Assembly (NCBI GenBank): GCA_029058455.1
Contig: JAIDXU010000283.1
Location: 1 to 16,529, forward strand
Length of the DNA stretch: 16,529 nucleotides
Source: Paramuribaculum sp.
Lineage (GTDB): Bacteria; Bacteroidota; Bacteroidia; Bacteroidales; Muribaculaceae
Direction: 5' to 3'
Positions within the stretch are counted from its first letter, which is position 1, and each line of letters starts with the position of its first letter. The notes under the pieces are model-generated. The model saw only the letters and a list, made by a program, of their open reading frames with translations. It did not search any database and had not been told where the DNA came from. This document shows, one piece after another, positions 1 through 8,084 of the stretch. The translations under genes were made by a program, and so were the position numbers.

Positions 1-90
1 TTACCAAATTATGGGGACATACACATTGATATTTTCGGGTATATGACTTTTTGGCCTAACGTATAGGGGATAATCAATTGGGGCCGAACA

Positions 91-132
91 GGGCGGTTTT
101 TTGGCGGGGGGGGGTGAAAATGGGAGGGGAGG
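91..132 (+). repeat. G-rich tract with a run of nine G, possible G-quadruplex
   Basis: On the plus strand the block contains GGG at 91-93, nine consecutive G at 106-114, GGG at 122-124 and GGGG at 126-129. Four G runs with short spacers fit the pattern of a G-quadruplex. The block ends about 27 bases before the -7 element of the aminotransferase promoter. A role in expression, or length variation of the homopolymer, is inference only. Confidence 0.45.
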
Positions 133-158
133 ATGAGAGCCGACATTGAAAAATTTGC

Positions 159-166
159 TAACTTTG
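159..166 (+). promoter_or_regulatory. Candidate Bacteroidetes -7 promoter element for the aminotransferase
   Basis: TAACTTTG matches the Bacteroidetes -7 consensus TAnnTTTG exactly and lies 67 bases before the aminotransferase start codon. I see no clear TTTG -33 box at the usual distance of about 20 bases, so this is a -7 match alone. Confidence 0.45.
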
Positions 167-233
167 TCGCTCGTGAGGAGAATAGTGTTTCCCTCAACAC
201 AAGTTTTTGAACACATAATCACATCCCGACAAC

Positions 234-1427
234 ATGACTCCAATTTCCGATAGGGTTGCAAACCTCTCGCCGTCAGCCACTTTAGCTATGTCTCAAAAAA
301 GTGCCGAGCTTAAGGCTCAGGGCATTGACGTGATCAATCTTGCAGTGGGAGAGCCTGATTTCCCCACCCCTGCCCACATCAAGGAGGCGGCCAAAAAAGC
401 TATTGACGACAATTTTACTTTCTATACCCCCGTGCCCGGCTATATGTCGCTGCGCAAGGCTATTGTTGACAATCTCGCCGCTACCAACGGAGTGGTTTAC
501 GCTCCCGAGCAGATAGTGGTTGGCAACGGTGCCAAACAGGCGCTCTGCAATGTAATTCTGTCGGTCATCAATCCGGGCGACGAGGTTATTATCCCCACTC
601 CCGCATGGGTCAGCTATGTTGAGATGGTGAAACTTGCCGAGGGCGTTACCGTAGAGGTTCCCGCGGGCATAGAGCAGGATTTCAAGATCACCCCCTCACA
701 GCTTCGTGCCGCTATCACTCCAAAGACAAAAATGGTGTTGATCTGTTCGCCGAGCAATCCCACCGGAAGTGTCTATACCCCTGCCGAGCTCGAGGAGATT
801 GTCAAGGTGCTCGCCGACTATCCCGAGATAATTGTGCTTGCCGATGAAATTTATCAGCATATCAACTTCACCGGCCAATATCGCAGTCTCGGCTCGTTTA
901 AGGAGATTGAAGACCGCACTGTGGTGATCAACGGTGTGTCGAAGGCCTACGCCATGACCGGCTGGAGAATAGGTTTCTGTGCCGCTCCGCTTCCTATTGC
1001 CAAGGCTGTGACCAAGCTCCAGAGCCAGTATTCATCGAACGCTTCGTCGATTGCTCAGAAGGCTGCCGAAGCTGCCTACAGCGGCTCGCAGGAGTGTGTC
1101 GAGGAGATGCGCGTGGCTTTTGAGCGCCGCCGTGACCTCGTGGTGGAACTTGCCTCGCAGATTCCCGGACTTAAGGTCAACAAGCCTCAGGGCGCTTTCT
1201 ATCTCTTCCCCGAGGTGTCGGCCTATCTCGGCAAGAAAGCCGGCGAAAAGGTAATAGCTACCTCAGGCGATCTCGCCATGTATCTTCTTGAAGAAGCCCA
1301 TGTTGCCACTGTCGACGGCTCTGCATTCTGTCTCCCCGGATATATCCGTCTGAGCTATGCCACTTCCGACGACAATATCCGCGAAGCCATGCGCCGCATT
1401 GCCGACGCCCTCGCCAAGCTGAAATAA
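234..1427 (+). CDS. PLP-dependent class I aminotransferase, likely aspartate aminotransferase
   Basis: A 397-residue fold-type I aminotransferase of the bacterial AAT Ib type, which transfers the amino group of aspartate (or a related amino acid) to 2-oxoglutarate in the cytosol. Visible hallmarks: W125 in TPAW stacking on the cofactor ring; SPSNPTG at 172-178 with N175; ADEIY at 203-207 with D204, which binds the pyridine nitrogen, and Y207; SKAYAMTGWRIG at 236-247 with the Schiff-base lysine K237 and phosphate-binding R245; and R372 in YIRLSYA, the usual substrate alpha-carboxylate arginine. Length is normal for the family and the ATG at 234 fits the usual N-terminus. The gene stands alone, with its own -7 element and a strong terminator behind it. 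Type Ib enzymes often also act on prephenate or aromatic substrates, so exact specificity is not settled by sequence. Confidence 0.92.
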   Translation: MTPISDRVANLSPSATLAMSQKSAELKAQGIDVINLAVGEPDFPTPAHIKEAAKKAIDDNFTFYTPVPGYMSLRKAIVDNLAATNGVVYAPEQIVVGNGAKQALCNVILSVINPGDEVIIPTPAWVSYVEMVKLAEGVTVEVPAGIEQDFKITPSQLRAAITPKTKMVLICSPSNPTGSVYTPAELEEIVKVLADYPEIIVLADEIYQHINFTGQYRSLGSFKEIEDRTVVINGVSKAYAMTGWRIGFCAAPLPIAKAVTKLQSQYSSNASSIAQKAAEAAYSGSQECVEEMRVAFERRRDLVVELASQIPGLKVNKPQGAFYLFPEVSAYLGKKAGEKVIATSGDLAMYLLEEAHVATVDGSAFCLPGYIRLSYATSDDNIREAMRRIADALAKLK

Positions 1428-1447
1428 ATCTCTATACGATATTTCTT

Positions 1448-1497
1448 CAACACACCGGCAACTGTGACCAGTCAGTTCCGGTGTGTTGTCGCTTTAT
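1448..1497 (+). terminator. Rho-independent terminator after the aminotransferase
   Basis: A perfect 11-bp arm (1448-1458 with 1478-1488, CAACACACCGG/CCGGTGTGTTG) continues after a single bulged C into a 5-bp inner stem (AACTG 1460-1464 with CAGTT 1473-1477), closing on an 8-base loop. A T-rich stretch follows at 1489-1497. It begins 20 bases after the stop codon and separates this gene from the dehydrogenase. Confidence 0.8.
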
Positions 1498-1537
1498 TAT
1501 GATAGATAAGAACTATTTGGTATTTGCCATAATCGTG

Positions 1538-1553
1538 TAGGTCCATGAACCTA
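1538..1553. promoter_or_regulatory. 16-bp near-palindrome upstream of the dehydrogenase, candidate operator
   Basis: TAGGTCCATGAACCTA is a 16-bp sequence in which 14 positions obey dyad symmetry (TAGGT/ACCTA arms around CATG). It lies 49 bases before the dehydrogenase start. A weak -7-like TAGTTTTA sits at 1567-1574, so the palindrome falls about where the -33 region would be. Regulator binding is inference. Confidence 0.3.
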
Positions 1554-1602
1554 ATAATCGGTGTGATAGTTTTAATGAATATACACACTAATAATTAGCA
1601 GA

Positions 1603-2379
1603 ATGGATATAGATAAACTATTTGACCTTACAGGCAAGGTTGCTGTTGTTACCGGTGGAGGCGACGGCATAGGAAAGGGCTGTTGCGAGATTCTTGCCGT
1701 TGCCGGAGCTTCGGTGGTGGTGAGTGACCTCACTATCGAGAAAGCTCAAGCTACAGTTGATGAAATTGTAAAAGCCGGTGGCAAGGCTTCGGCCACGGTT
1801 TGTAATGTGCTTGAAGAAGCTGATTTGACCGCTCTGATTGACTTCACGGTCAAGACCTATGGTACTATCAATATCCTGGTCAATAATGCCGGCCTCGGAG
1901 GGGGTGGTCGCGAGAATCCGTTTAAGATTGACCGAGCATACGTTGAGCGTATCTATGCCATCAATGTATTCGCTCCGTGGCAGCTGTGCAAGCTCGCCGC
2001 ACCCTATATGCAGAAGTCGGGTTATGGCAGCATTGTCAATATTACTTCGATGAGCAGTATCAACAACGACCCTGATATGGCTATCTACGGATCGTCGAAG
2101 GCTGCTCTCAACCATTTGGCGTCGAATCTTGCCTATGATTACGGATCTATGGGTATACGTATCAACAATGTGGGTCCGGGAGCGACACGAACCCGCGCTC
2201 TTGCTTCTGTGCTTACTCCGGAAATAGAGGCGAAGATGCTGGCACACACGCCAATCAAACGTCTCGGTGAAGTGTCGGATATAGCCGGCGCCGTTCTCTA
2301 TTTCGCCGCGCCGGTTTCAGCATGGGTAAGCGGCCAGGTGCTTATGGTCAATGGAGGAGGCGTGCAGACTCTCGATTGA
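1603..2379 (+). CDS. Short-chain dehydrogenase resembling 7-alpha-hydroxysteroid dehydrogenase
   Basis: A 258-residue classical SDR oxidoreductase. The Rossmann fold is marked by TGGGDGIG at 17-24, by D42 at the end of the second strand (which favours NAD over NADP) and by NNAG at 94-97. Catalytic residues are S149, Y162 and K166 (YGSSK). The C-terminal third (TPEIE.KML.HTPI.RLG...SWVSGQ...GGGVQ) is strikingly like E. coli HdhA as I remember it, more so than the Bacteroides fragilis enzyme of the same name. HdhA oxidises the 7-alpha hydroxyl of bile acids such as cholate. Substrate cannot be fixed from sequence, because closely related SDRs act on sugars, acyl chains and other alcohols. The gene is preceded by a terminator and a near-palindrome, suggesting its own promoter. 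It ends only 6 bases from the convergent AsmA gene. Confidence 0.85.
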   Translation: MDIDKLFDLTGKVAVVTGGGDGIGKGCCEILAVAGASVVVSDLTIEKAQATVDEIVKAGGKASATVCNVLEEADLTALIDFTVKTYGTINILVNNAGLGGGGRENPFKIDRAYVERIYAINVFAPWQLCKLAAPYMQKSGYGSIVNITSMSSINNDPDMAIYGSSKAALNHLASNLAYDYGSMGIRINNVGPGATRTRALASVLTPEIEAKMLAHTPIKRLGEVSDIAGAVLYFAAPVSAWVSGQVLMVNGGGVQTLD

Positions 2380-2385
2380 TAAAGA

Positions 2386-5300
2386 TTATTTCCTGAGTCG
2401 GCGGAAAGGATTTTTAATTCTCTTTTTGGGCTTGGTGGCGATAGGCTGAGGAATTGTGTCTGTGGGGGGAAGAATACCGTTGTTGATAAAGAACAGCGAG
2501 TCGGCGTGAGAGAGTGTGTCGGCGATCTCAAATTCAGTGGCTACCGGTCGGGTGAGACCCTGCAGACGCGCGTTGAGTTCGCCCGATGTCACACCGAATC
2601 TAAACACTCTCTCAATCTCATCAATGAGGTTAATGCGTAGGGTATCGGTAAGATTGCGCTGCGTAACAGCTTGTTTTTCATTAAACTTGGCTTTGCCGAG
2701 CGAGAATCTGAGATGACCGGGACGTCCCTTTATGTAGACTCCGAATTTAAAGGGAATGGGTGATTTGAGCACCGCAATATGATAGTTAAGATTAAACGCC
2801 ATATCGTTGCTGCCCGCAACACCTATGCGATAGCGATCAAAGTCAAACACAAACGGGAAGAGGTGTAGCATATTGTCAGCAACCTGAAGCTCCACATTCA
2901 TGTGGTCGATCATGTTTTGGTCTTTATTCTTAAACATAAGCCATTTGCCGATGGTGCGGAAAGTCTCGTTGTCGAGCAACACAAGCGAATCGCCTGTAAG
3001 CTTGAGCATTGCGCGCAGGGTAGATGTCTTGAAATTGAGTATCGAATCAAGACTTGAGGTTGCTGCGAGTTCGGCGGTTACGATACCCTCTACCGAGTTG
3101 AGCACCGGCATCAGGGAATCGATCTGAGGCATGAGGTCGAGAAATTTTCTGAGCTGCAGTTTTCTCACCACCAATCCCACGGCAAAATCAATATTCCTCA
3201 GATCGGGTGCGGAATAGAGCGCGGTCAGGTCGAACGATCCTATCGGAGTGAAGGCGCCGAGGCGATCGAGGTTTACAGCTCCGTCGAGTATACCGATGTT
3301 GCCCTGCAGCTGCTGAACCCATATATCGGAATAGAGAGCGTTGTTGGCCCTGACAATAATTTCAGCCTCAAGATTGCTCGGCACAACAAAGGCCAATGTT
3401 CCGGCTTTATCGGCATGATGGCTGAGGGTTGTGATAGCTGCCGAGTCAGATTGGTTATCGCTTAGGGCGGGTAGTTTAAGGCGTGACAGCGAGTCGCGGC
3501 GCGCCATATAAGCAGAGCCGGTAAAGGCGGCTTTTGCAAGCTGGTTGATGTTTATGGTGTCGGAAAAGACTACAAACTGAGCTTTTACAGGCGCACGGTT
3601 AGAGGTAAGGGCCCTCTCGATATTGGTGACAGTGCCGCTGATTTTTAGGTCGGTCTGACCAAGTTTAAGACTCAGGGTGTCGATGTTGACCGAGTCGGTG
3701 GTGAAATTCAACGACAGATTTCTAACTCTTGCCGGCAGTGGGAACATGGCCGACATCATACGCCCCGCTTTGGCCGATACCGAGCCACGTGCGTCGAGCC
3801 ACCTGAGCCATGCCGACATGCGTGAATTGAGTTTGAGATTGAGGTCGGAGGTTCCGTTCGATTCCCTCACCATCGCTTTGCGATGAGGGCGTAATTTGTT
3901 TTGCGCTCTCATTTCCTTGCGCGCCATAAGATAGATAGAGTCGGGGCGCAGCTTGGGATGAGCTATGGTGAGCGAGTCAAAGATGTTTTCAAGCCTGTGG
4001 TTCATTTTGGGCTTGGCCTTGGGATGGAAGGCAAATTTGATATGCGGGTTGTTGAGTCCCACTCGGGTGAGGGGATTTGTGAATCTTAGCGACGAGGTGT
4101 TGAATGAGAGTGATATCAGCGGGTGACGCGCATGATTCTTATAGCGCTGAAGCGAGGCGAAGGTTGTGGAATTAAACAGTGTGAGCCAGATCGAATCGTT
4201 GAGCACATGCAGTTTGAGCATGTCGGCTTTTACCCTGCCACCCAAAGGGTTGATTATCGTGGTGTCGCGGCTGGTGGAGATATTTTTGGTCATGGCGCCG
4301 GCGCGGATGTTGCGGCCTGAAAACACCAGTTCACCACCGTTGACATAGGCGGTTGCAGTGTCAATCACTACATGAGCGGCCAGCATGGAGTCGATTTGCG
4401 CGGAGTCGCCTATTGAAAACGAGGCGTTTGAACCGAATTTCATTTTAGCCTTGCGGGCATAGACTTCGATAGAGCGTGTGGTGGTGTGACCCTCGAAATT
4501 AATCAGCGATGCGGAGCCGTTGACCTTGATTTTGTGAAATCTGTCGCCTGTCAGGTCGCTCACTCTCAGCTTGTAGTCGGCATCGGCAGTAAAAAGACCT
4601 CTGGGGTGGAATTTTATGCGGTCGGTAAGCAGACGGGGCAGTTTGTGGAGCTGGGTGCTTCCCTTTATTTTGCCCTCTATGCAGGGATCGCTCATGGGTG
4701 AGGTCACTTTGGCCGAAATGTCGAGTGCGGTAGCGGGCCCGACGATGTGGAGACGGTTTACCGTCATTGTCGAGAGGTCGGGTGAAGCGCCGTTAAAGTC
4801 GATAGATATATCGCTTTCAAGCTTGTTGAGCTTAACGTTCTGATAGTTAAGGTAGCCTTCGGTCGAGAGAATCAGCGCAGCCGAGGGGAGAAGTGAGTCG
4901 CCCGGTTGATAGGGCTCGGCAAGTTCGGCTGAAAAGCTTAATGTGAGATCGGTGTCGACCTTGCGCAGCTCTTCGGCAATATTCTCCGGCAGATATGGTA
5001 TGGCGGCTGTTACCGGCCACTTTCTTCCTATCGCTTCGAAAGTCTTGATTGTCAGCCGGTCGGCGAAATCGAGAGCGGTCGAGAAATTAATGTCGAAGTC
5101 AGCCACGCGCAGCTTCATATCGTTGAGGCTTAGCGAATAAGCGTCATCGGGCGACCATCCTATCCGGCCGTCGAGCCCGAAACCGGTAAGGGGCAGACGG
5201 AATGAGGGTGACAATAATCCGTAGGCATCGCCTTCGAGCGAAAGGGTATAGCTGCGCTCGTCGGCACCCTGACTGAGTGAGGTGGTGATATTTACAGCGG

Positions 5301-5907
5301 CATTGATGGTGTCGGGCAATGAGAAATAATCGATTTTTGCATCTTCGGTTATGGAAAAGCGATTGATCGAAAGGTCGGGAATCTCGCTCTTCTCCTTATT
5401 TTCCGATTCCGGGAAAATAAGATAGTTGGCGCGCAGGGAGTCAGCTTTTACGAGATTGACCCGGGGTGACACGATTTCAACGTCGAGCAGCTCGATCTTT
5501 CCTGTAGACAGGGCGGCGAGATTGATGCCTCCGCTCAGAGCCTTGACCGACAGCAGGAGGGGATAATCCTTCGGGAGACGGCTTGCTAATGAGTCGGGGA
5601 GATCGGAAAGAGACTTTGAAATTATCGAGAGCGAATCGACCTCGACACTCACTTTGGGGAAACTTTTATAAAAAAACAGCTCCACACGCGAAGCCTTGAC
5701 CTCTGCGTCAAGATAGTCGGAGGCTATGCGGGTAACAAGCGGGGTGAGTCGCGAGGGTGAGAGATATGACACCGTCACTCCGATGGCCGCCACGATTATA
5801 ACCGCAATGACAGCTATAATTATCAGCAGTCGGTTGAGCCAACGCCTTATAGGATGGCGCTTTGACTTTTTTTCGGTTGGCTTGGCTGAGGGAGTGGAGT
5901 CAGACAT
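2386..5907 (-). CDS. Giant AsmA-family envelope protein
   Basis: A 1173-residue protein with a cytosolic basic N-terminus, one transmembrane helix at about 27-48, and a very long periplasmic region made of repeated amphipathic beta-strand segments, as in the AsmA/TamB class. The first periplasmic segment (SRLTPLVTRIASDYLDAEVKA) and the C-terminal part (GKWLMFKNKD at about residue 990, then PFKFGVYIKGRPGHLRFSLG) are typical of Bacteroidetes AsmA proteins. The tail is strongly basic (KKRIKNPFRRLRK). Family members are anchored in the inner membrane and are thought to guide phospholipids to the outer membrane or assist outer-membrane biogenesis. The gene is last in the exbB-exbD-tonB cluster, 26 bases after the M15-like lipoprotein gene, and is probably co-transcribed with it. 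The precise cargo is unknown. Confidence 0.82.
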   Translation of the reverse strand: MSDSTPSAKPTEKKSKRHPIRRWLNRLLIIIAVIAVIIVAAIGVTVSYLSPSRLTPLVTRIASDYLDAEVKASRVELFFYKSFPKVSVEVDSLSIISKSLSDLPDSLASRLPKDYPLLLSVKALSGGINLAALSTGKIELLDVEIVSPRVNLVKADSLRANYLIFPESENKEKSEIPDLSINRFSITEDAKIDYFSLPDTINAAVNITTSLSQGADERSYTLSLEGDAYGLLSPSFRLPLTGFGLDGRIGWSPDDAYSLSLNDMKLRVADFDINFSTALDFADRLTIKTFEAIGRKWPVTAAIPYLPENIAEELRKVDTDLTLSFSAELAEPYQPGDSLLPSAALILSTEGYLNYQNVKLNKLESDISIDFNGASPDLSTMTVNRLHIVGPATALDISAKVTSPMSDPCIEGKIKGSTQLHKLPRLLTDRIKFHPRGLFTADADYKLRVSDLTGDRFHKIKVNGSASLINFEGHTTTRSIEVYARKAKMKFGSNASFSIGDSAQIDSMLAAHVVIDTATAYVNGGELVFSGRNIRAGAMTKNISTSRDTTIINPLGGRVKADMLKLHVLNDSIWLTLFNSTTFASLQRYKNHARHPLISLSFNTSSLRFTNPLTRVGLNNPHIKFAFHPKAKPKMNHRLENIFDSLTIAHPKLRPDSIYLMARKEMRAQNKLRPHRKAMVRESNGTSDLNLKLNSRMSAWLRWLDARGSVSAKAGRMMSAMFPLPARVRNLSLNFTTDSVNIDTLSLKLGQTDLKISGTVTNIERALTSNRAPVKAQFVVFSDTININQLAKAAFTGSAYMARRDSLSRLKLPALSDNQSDSAAITTLSHHADKAGTLAFVVPSNLEAEIIVRANNALYSDIWVQQLQGNIGILDGAVNLDRLGAFTPIGSFDLTALYSAPDLRNIDFAVGLVVRKLQLRKFLDLMPQIDSLMPVLNSVEGIVTAELAATSSLDSILNFKTSTLRAMLKLTGDSLVLLDNETFRTIGKWLMFKNKDQNMIDHMNVELQVADNMLHLFPFVFDFDRYRIGVAGSNDMAFNLNYHIAVLKSPIPFKFGVYIKGRPGHLRFSLGKAKFNEKQAVTQRNLTDTLRINLIDEIERVFRFGVTSGELNARLQGLTRPVATEFEIADTLSHADSLFFINNGILPPTDTIPQPIATKPKKRIKNPFRRLRK

Positions 5908-5933
5908 GGGTCGGAATTGATGAGTTGATTGGG

Positions 5934-6722
5934 TCAGTTGCGGTGATAGGCGTCGGCACGCACTGTGATGTGGAAGCAGGGTTGCTTGCGCTCATATTTG
6001 AGGTAGCATTTCCCCTCTTTTTTCATTTCAAGGAGAATTTCGGCGAGGAGGCCTTTGAGATCGTCGATCGAGCGGGCTACCGTGACTTCGGGGTCGGCTG
6101 CAAACCTGGCATAGGATATATCTACGGTTGTGCCGAGCTGATGAACCGACGAGTCGACCGCATTGACATTGCGGCGTTTCAATCGGGATATTCCTGCAGG
6201 ATTGCGCAACACGCTTGTGATTCTTATGCGGTAGTTTCCCCCACCGCGGCTTTGGAGCGAGTCGTTAAACCGTCGTCCTATCTCATGAACCATTGCAGCG
6301 GCTTCGGGCACTACATAGGGCACAGAGTGGGAGAGCTTCTCCACATAGAAGTCGCGGCATGAGGCGAGCTTTTCAAGCGGCCGTCTGAGTTGCCAGTGTG
6401 AACGGCTGTCGGTCAGCGGAGTGATGCCCGAGGTTACGCCCTCCTGCCAGTGAATGTAGTTGCTGTCGCCGAACAGGGAGCCGTAGCTGCCGTGATGGTT
6501 GATTTTCATTTTCACCGTCGGCTCGGGCATTGTGTCGAGCAGACGTTCATATCGGCTTACGGAGTCGGTTGCAAGCACCTCGCGTATAGACTCACCTCCG
6601 GCATGGAAGCGATGTCCGCGTGGGGTGGGGGTGGAATCGGCACATGACTGCAACAGTCCGCCCGCTATCACGGAGAGAAGCTGCACCATGCAGATGACTG
6701 CGATTTTCCACCTTCCACTCAT
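5934..6722 (-). CDS. DUF5715-like lipoprotein with an M15-type zinc peptidase site
   Basis: A 262-residue exported protein. The N-terminus has a hydrophobic segment ending in LLQSC, so C27 is the likely lipidated cysteine. The C-terminal half carries the pattern of M15/YcbK-like D,D-peptidases: R173 in SVLRNP, S192-x-H194-x-x-G-x-x-x-D201, and H251 in CFHITV, giving the likely zinc ligands H194, D201 and H251. M15-type enzymes cut the D-Ala-containing or cross-linked stem peptides of peptidoglycan. I do not see the ExWH form of the catalytic glutamate found in VanX/VanY; E244 is the nearest acidic residue before the last histidine. The gene lies between tonB (11 bases) and the AsmA gene (26 bases), so a cell-envelope role is likely. 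Enzyme activity is an inference from the three ligands. Confidence 0.7.
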   Translation of the reverse strand: MSGRWKIAVICMVQLLSVIAGGLLQSCADSTPTPRGHRFHAGGESIREVLATDSVSRYERLLDTMPEPTVKMKINHHGSYGSLFGDSNYIHWQEGVTSGITPLTDSRSHWQLRRPLEKLASCRDFYVEKLSHSVPYVVPEAAAMVHEIGRRFNDSLQSRGGGNYRIRITSVLRNPAGISRLKRRNVNAVDSSVHQLGTTVDISYARFAADPEVTVARSIDDLKGLLAEILLEMKKEGKCYLKYERKQPCFHITVRADAYHRN

Positions 6723-6733
6723 CGGTTAAGCAA

Positions 6734-7510
6734 TTAGTTGAAAGTATAGGTTATTGTGCCTATCTGCTCGGCGGGAGCGTCGGCCTTGACCGAGAACCGC
6801 GATTCTTTGGCAGCGGCTATACAGCTGTTGCGGGCATTTGAGTCGCCGGCGATAGCTCCCTTACCGCTTCTGTAGGAGGCCGAAGTTACCTTGCCTTCGC
6901 GGTTAACTCTGATTGTAATCACGATCGTGCCCACATTTTTGCCACGGGGCAAGGTATAGTGTTCAAGCGAGCGGCCGCTGAGATTAAATCCGGGAGTGCC
7001 GCCGAGGGCGCCTTTGTTGCTGTTGCCGTTGGGCGCGCCGGGATTGCCTGAGTTGCTGTTGGTTGACGAGGTGTTTCCGAAATTAACCCTCTGGTTGATT
7101 TTACCTGCGGTTTCCTCCTGTTTTTTCGCTTTGGCTTTGGCCTCGAGTTCCTCTTTTGTGGGGCCCGTTTTCTCCGGTTTAGGCTTGTCGGCTACCTTCA
7201 TCGGCGATTCGGTTTTAGAGGTTACGATGGCCGGAGGTGTTTCGGCCACTTCGCCGGCGTCGGTAAGGTCGTCGGCTTCTTTGGCCTGTTGGGGAGCCGA
7301 AGCTTTGGCAGGGCTGTTGGCCGGCTGAGGCTGAGCCACGTCGCCGAGTTTCACATATTCTCCTTCGAGCAGCAATTCGGATGTATCTTCAGGTGGCCAC
7401 ACGGGTTTATCCTCGGGTCTGTAGGCCAGATAGAGAAATATCAGCAGGAGCACCACAATGATGTGGAACACCGTGGTGCCAATCAGGGCTATTATGCGGT
7501 CTTTTTTCAC
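6734..7510 (-). CDS. TonB energy transducer
   Basis: A 258-residue TonB-family protein. It has a short cytosolic start, one transmembrane helix at about 9-30, a proline- and charge-rich periplasmic linker (about 31-165) with an Asn/Gly/Ser-rich end, and a C-terminal TonB domain from about 180 (GTIVITIRVNREGKV ... AAKESRF ... GTITYTF). It should couple the proton gradient harvested by ExbB/ExbD to TonB-dependent outer-membrane transporters such as SusC-type porins. The only start I can find in frame with a sensible N-terminus is GTG at 7510; there is no in-frame ATG just upstream. Spacing to exbD is 64 bases. The cysteine in ARNSC and the late aromatic strand are common in Bacteroidetes TonB proteins. 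Confidence 0.9.
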   Translation of the reverse strand: MKKDRIIALIGTTVFHIIVVLLLIFLYLAYRPEDKPVWPPEDTSELLLEGEYVKLGDVAQPQPANSPAKASAPQQAKEADDLTDAGEVAETPPAIVTSKTESPMKVADKPKPEKTGPTKEELEAKAKAKKQEETAGKINQRVNFGNTSSTNSNSGNPGAPNGNSNKGALGGTPGFNLSGRSLEHYTLPRGKNVGTIVITIRVNREGKVTSASYRSGKGAIAGDSNARNSCIAAAKESRFSVKADAPAEQIGTITYTFN

Positions 7511-7574
7511 AAATGGAGGATGAAAAGGGAGTGAGACGATAGGATAAACGCGTCGTGGCTGAAGTCAGCGGCGG

Positions 7575-8045
7575 TCAGTTGGCGGCAGGGAGTGCCGAGG
7601 CAGGAGCCGGCTTGGTGGCGAGCACCATCTTGAGGCCGTTTTCAGCGCCGATGTTGAGCACCTCAACGAGCTTGCCGTAGTTGACCGATTCGTCGGCATA
7701 GACGGCTATGAAGCGCTCGGGTGTTACGGCGGGATTGAGCGGGTCGACCGGAGCGGTCTCGGCGTTGACAAGCTGCACGAGCACCGCGGCCAGATTTTCA
7801 GGGGCGACCTCTACCGGCTGACCGTCGGAGGTCGAAACATAATATTTCATCTCCTCGTCGATATATACGCGGGTGGCGGGCTTGATGGCGGTTTGCTCCG
7901 AGCTCTGAGGCAGGTTGATTTCCAACGCTGTGGGAAACACAAAGGTGGAAGTCACCATAAAGAATATAAGCAGAAGAAATATGACGTCGGTCATCGAGGC
8001 CATCGAAAACACCGAGGTCATGTCGAATTGACGTTTGAGAGCCAT
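7575..8045 (-). CDS. exbD: ExbD/TolR biopolymer transport protein
   Basis: A 156-residue inner-membrane protein with one N-terminal helix (about 18-38) and a periplasmic domain. The sequence SMASMTDVIFLLLIFFM includes D20, the conserved proton-carrying aspartate of the ExbD/TolR/MotB family. It forms the proton channel with ExbB and drives TonB. The C-terminal domain (about 60-145) has the usual ExbD alternation of strands and helices, including RFIAVYADESVNYGKLVEVL. It starts 39 bases after exbB and precedes tonB, completing a canonical set. Only one exbD copy is present, whereas some Bacteroidales clusters carry two. Confidence 0.92.
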   Translation of the reverse strand: MALKRQFDMTSVFSMASMTDVIFLLLIFFMVTSTFVFPTALEINLPQSSEQTAIKPATRVYIDEEMKYYVSTSDGQPVEVAPENLAAVLVQLVNAETAPVDPLNPAVTPERFIAVYADESVNYGKLVEVLNIGAENGLKMVLATKPAPASALPAAN

Positions 8046-8084
8046 TGACTGATAGGGGTTGGTGAATGACTGATAGTTGCCTTA

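Larger units (their letters stand above)
1..233. other. Non-coding left edge with G-rich tract
   Basis: No credible gene is visible here. A minus-strand reading frame spans 1-261, but it overlaps the start of the aminotransferase, is rich in proline runs caused by the G tract, and resembles no family I know. The stretch holds a run of nine G (106-114) within a larger G-rich block and a good -7 promoter element at 159-166, so it reads as the upstream control region of the aminotransferase gene. Confidence 0.7.

Noticed and set aside
1..261. An 86-codon minus-strand reading frame at the left edge
   Set aside because: It overlaps the aminotransferase start on the other strand, its composition follows the G tract (proline runs), and it resembles no known protein.
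1618..2247. A 209-codon reading frame antisense to the dehydrogenase
   Set aside because: The dehydrogenase has complete SDR motifs in the opposite strand; the antisense frame has no recognisable motif and is a codon-bias shadow.
5862..6362. A 166-codon plus-strand reading frame across the AsmA and M15-like genes
   Set aside because: It lies antisense to two genes with clear signal or membrane segments and motifs, and shows no family features itself.
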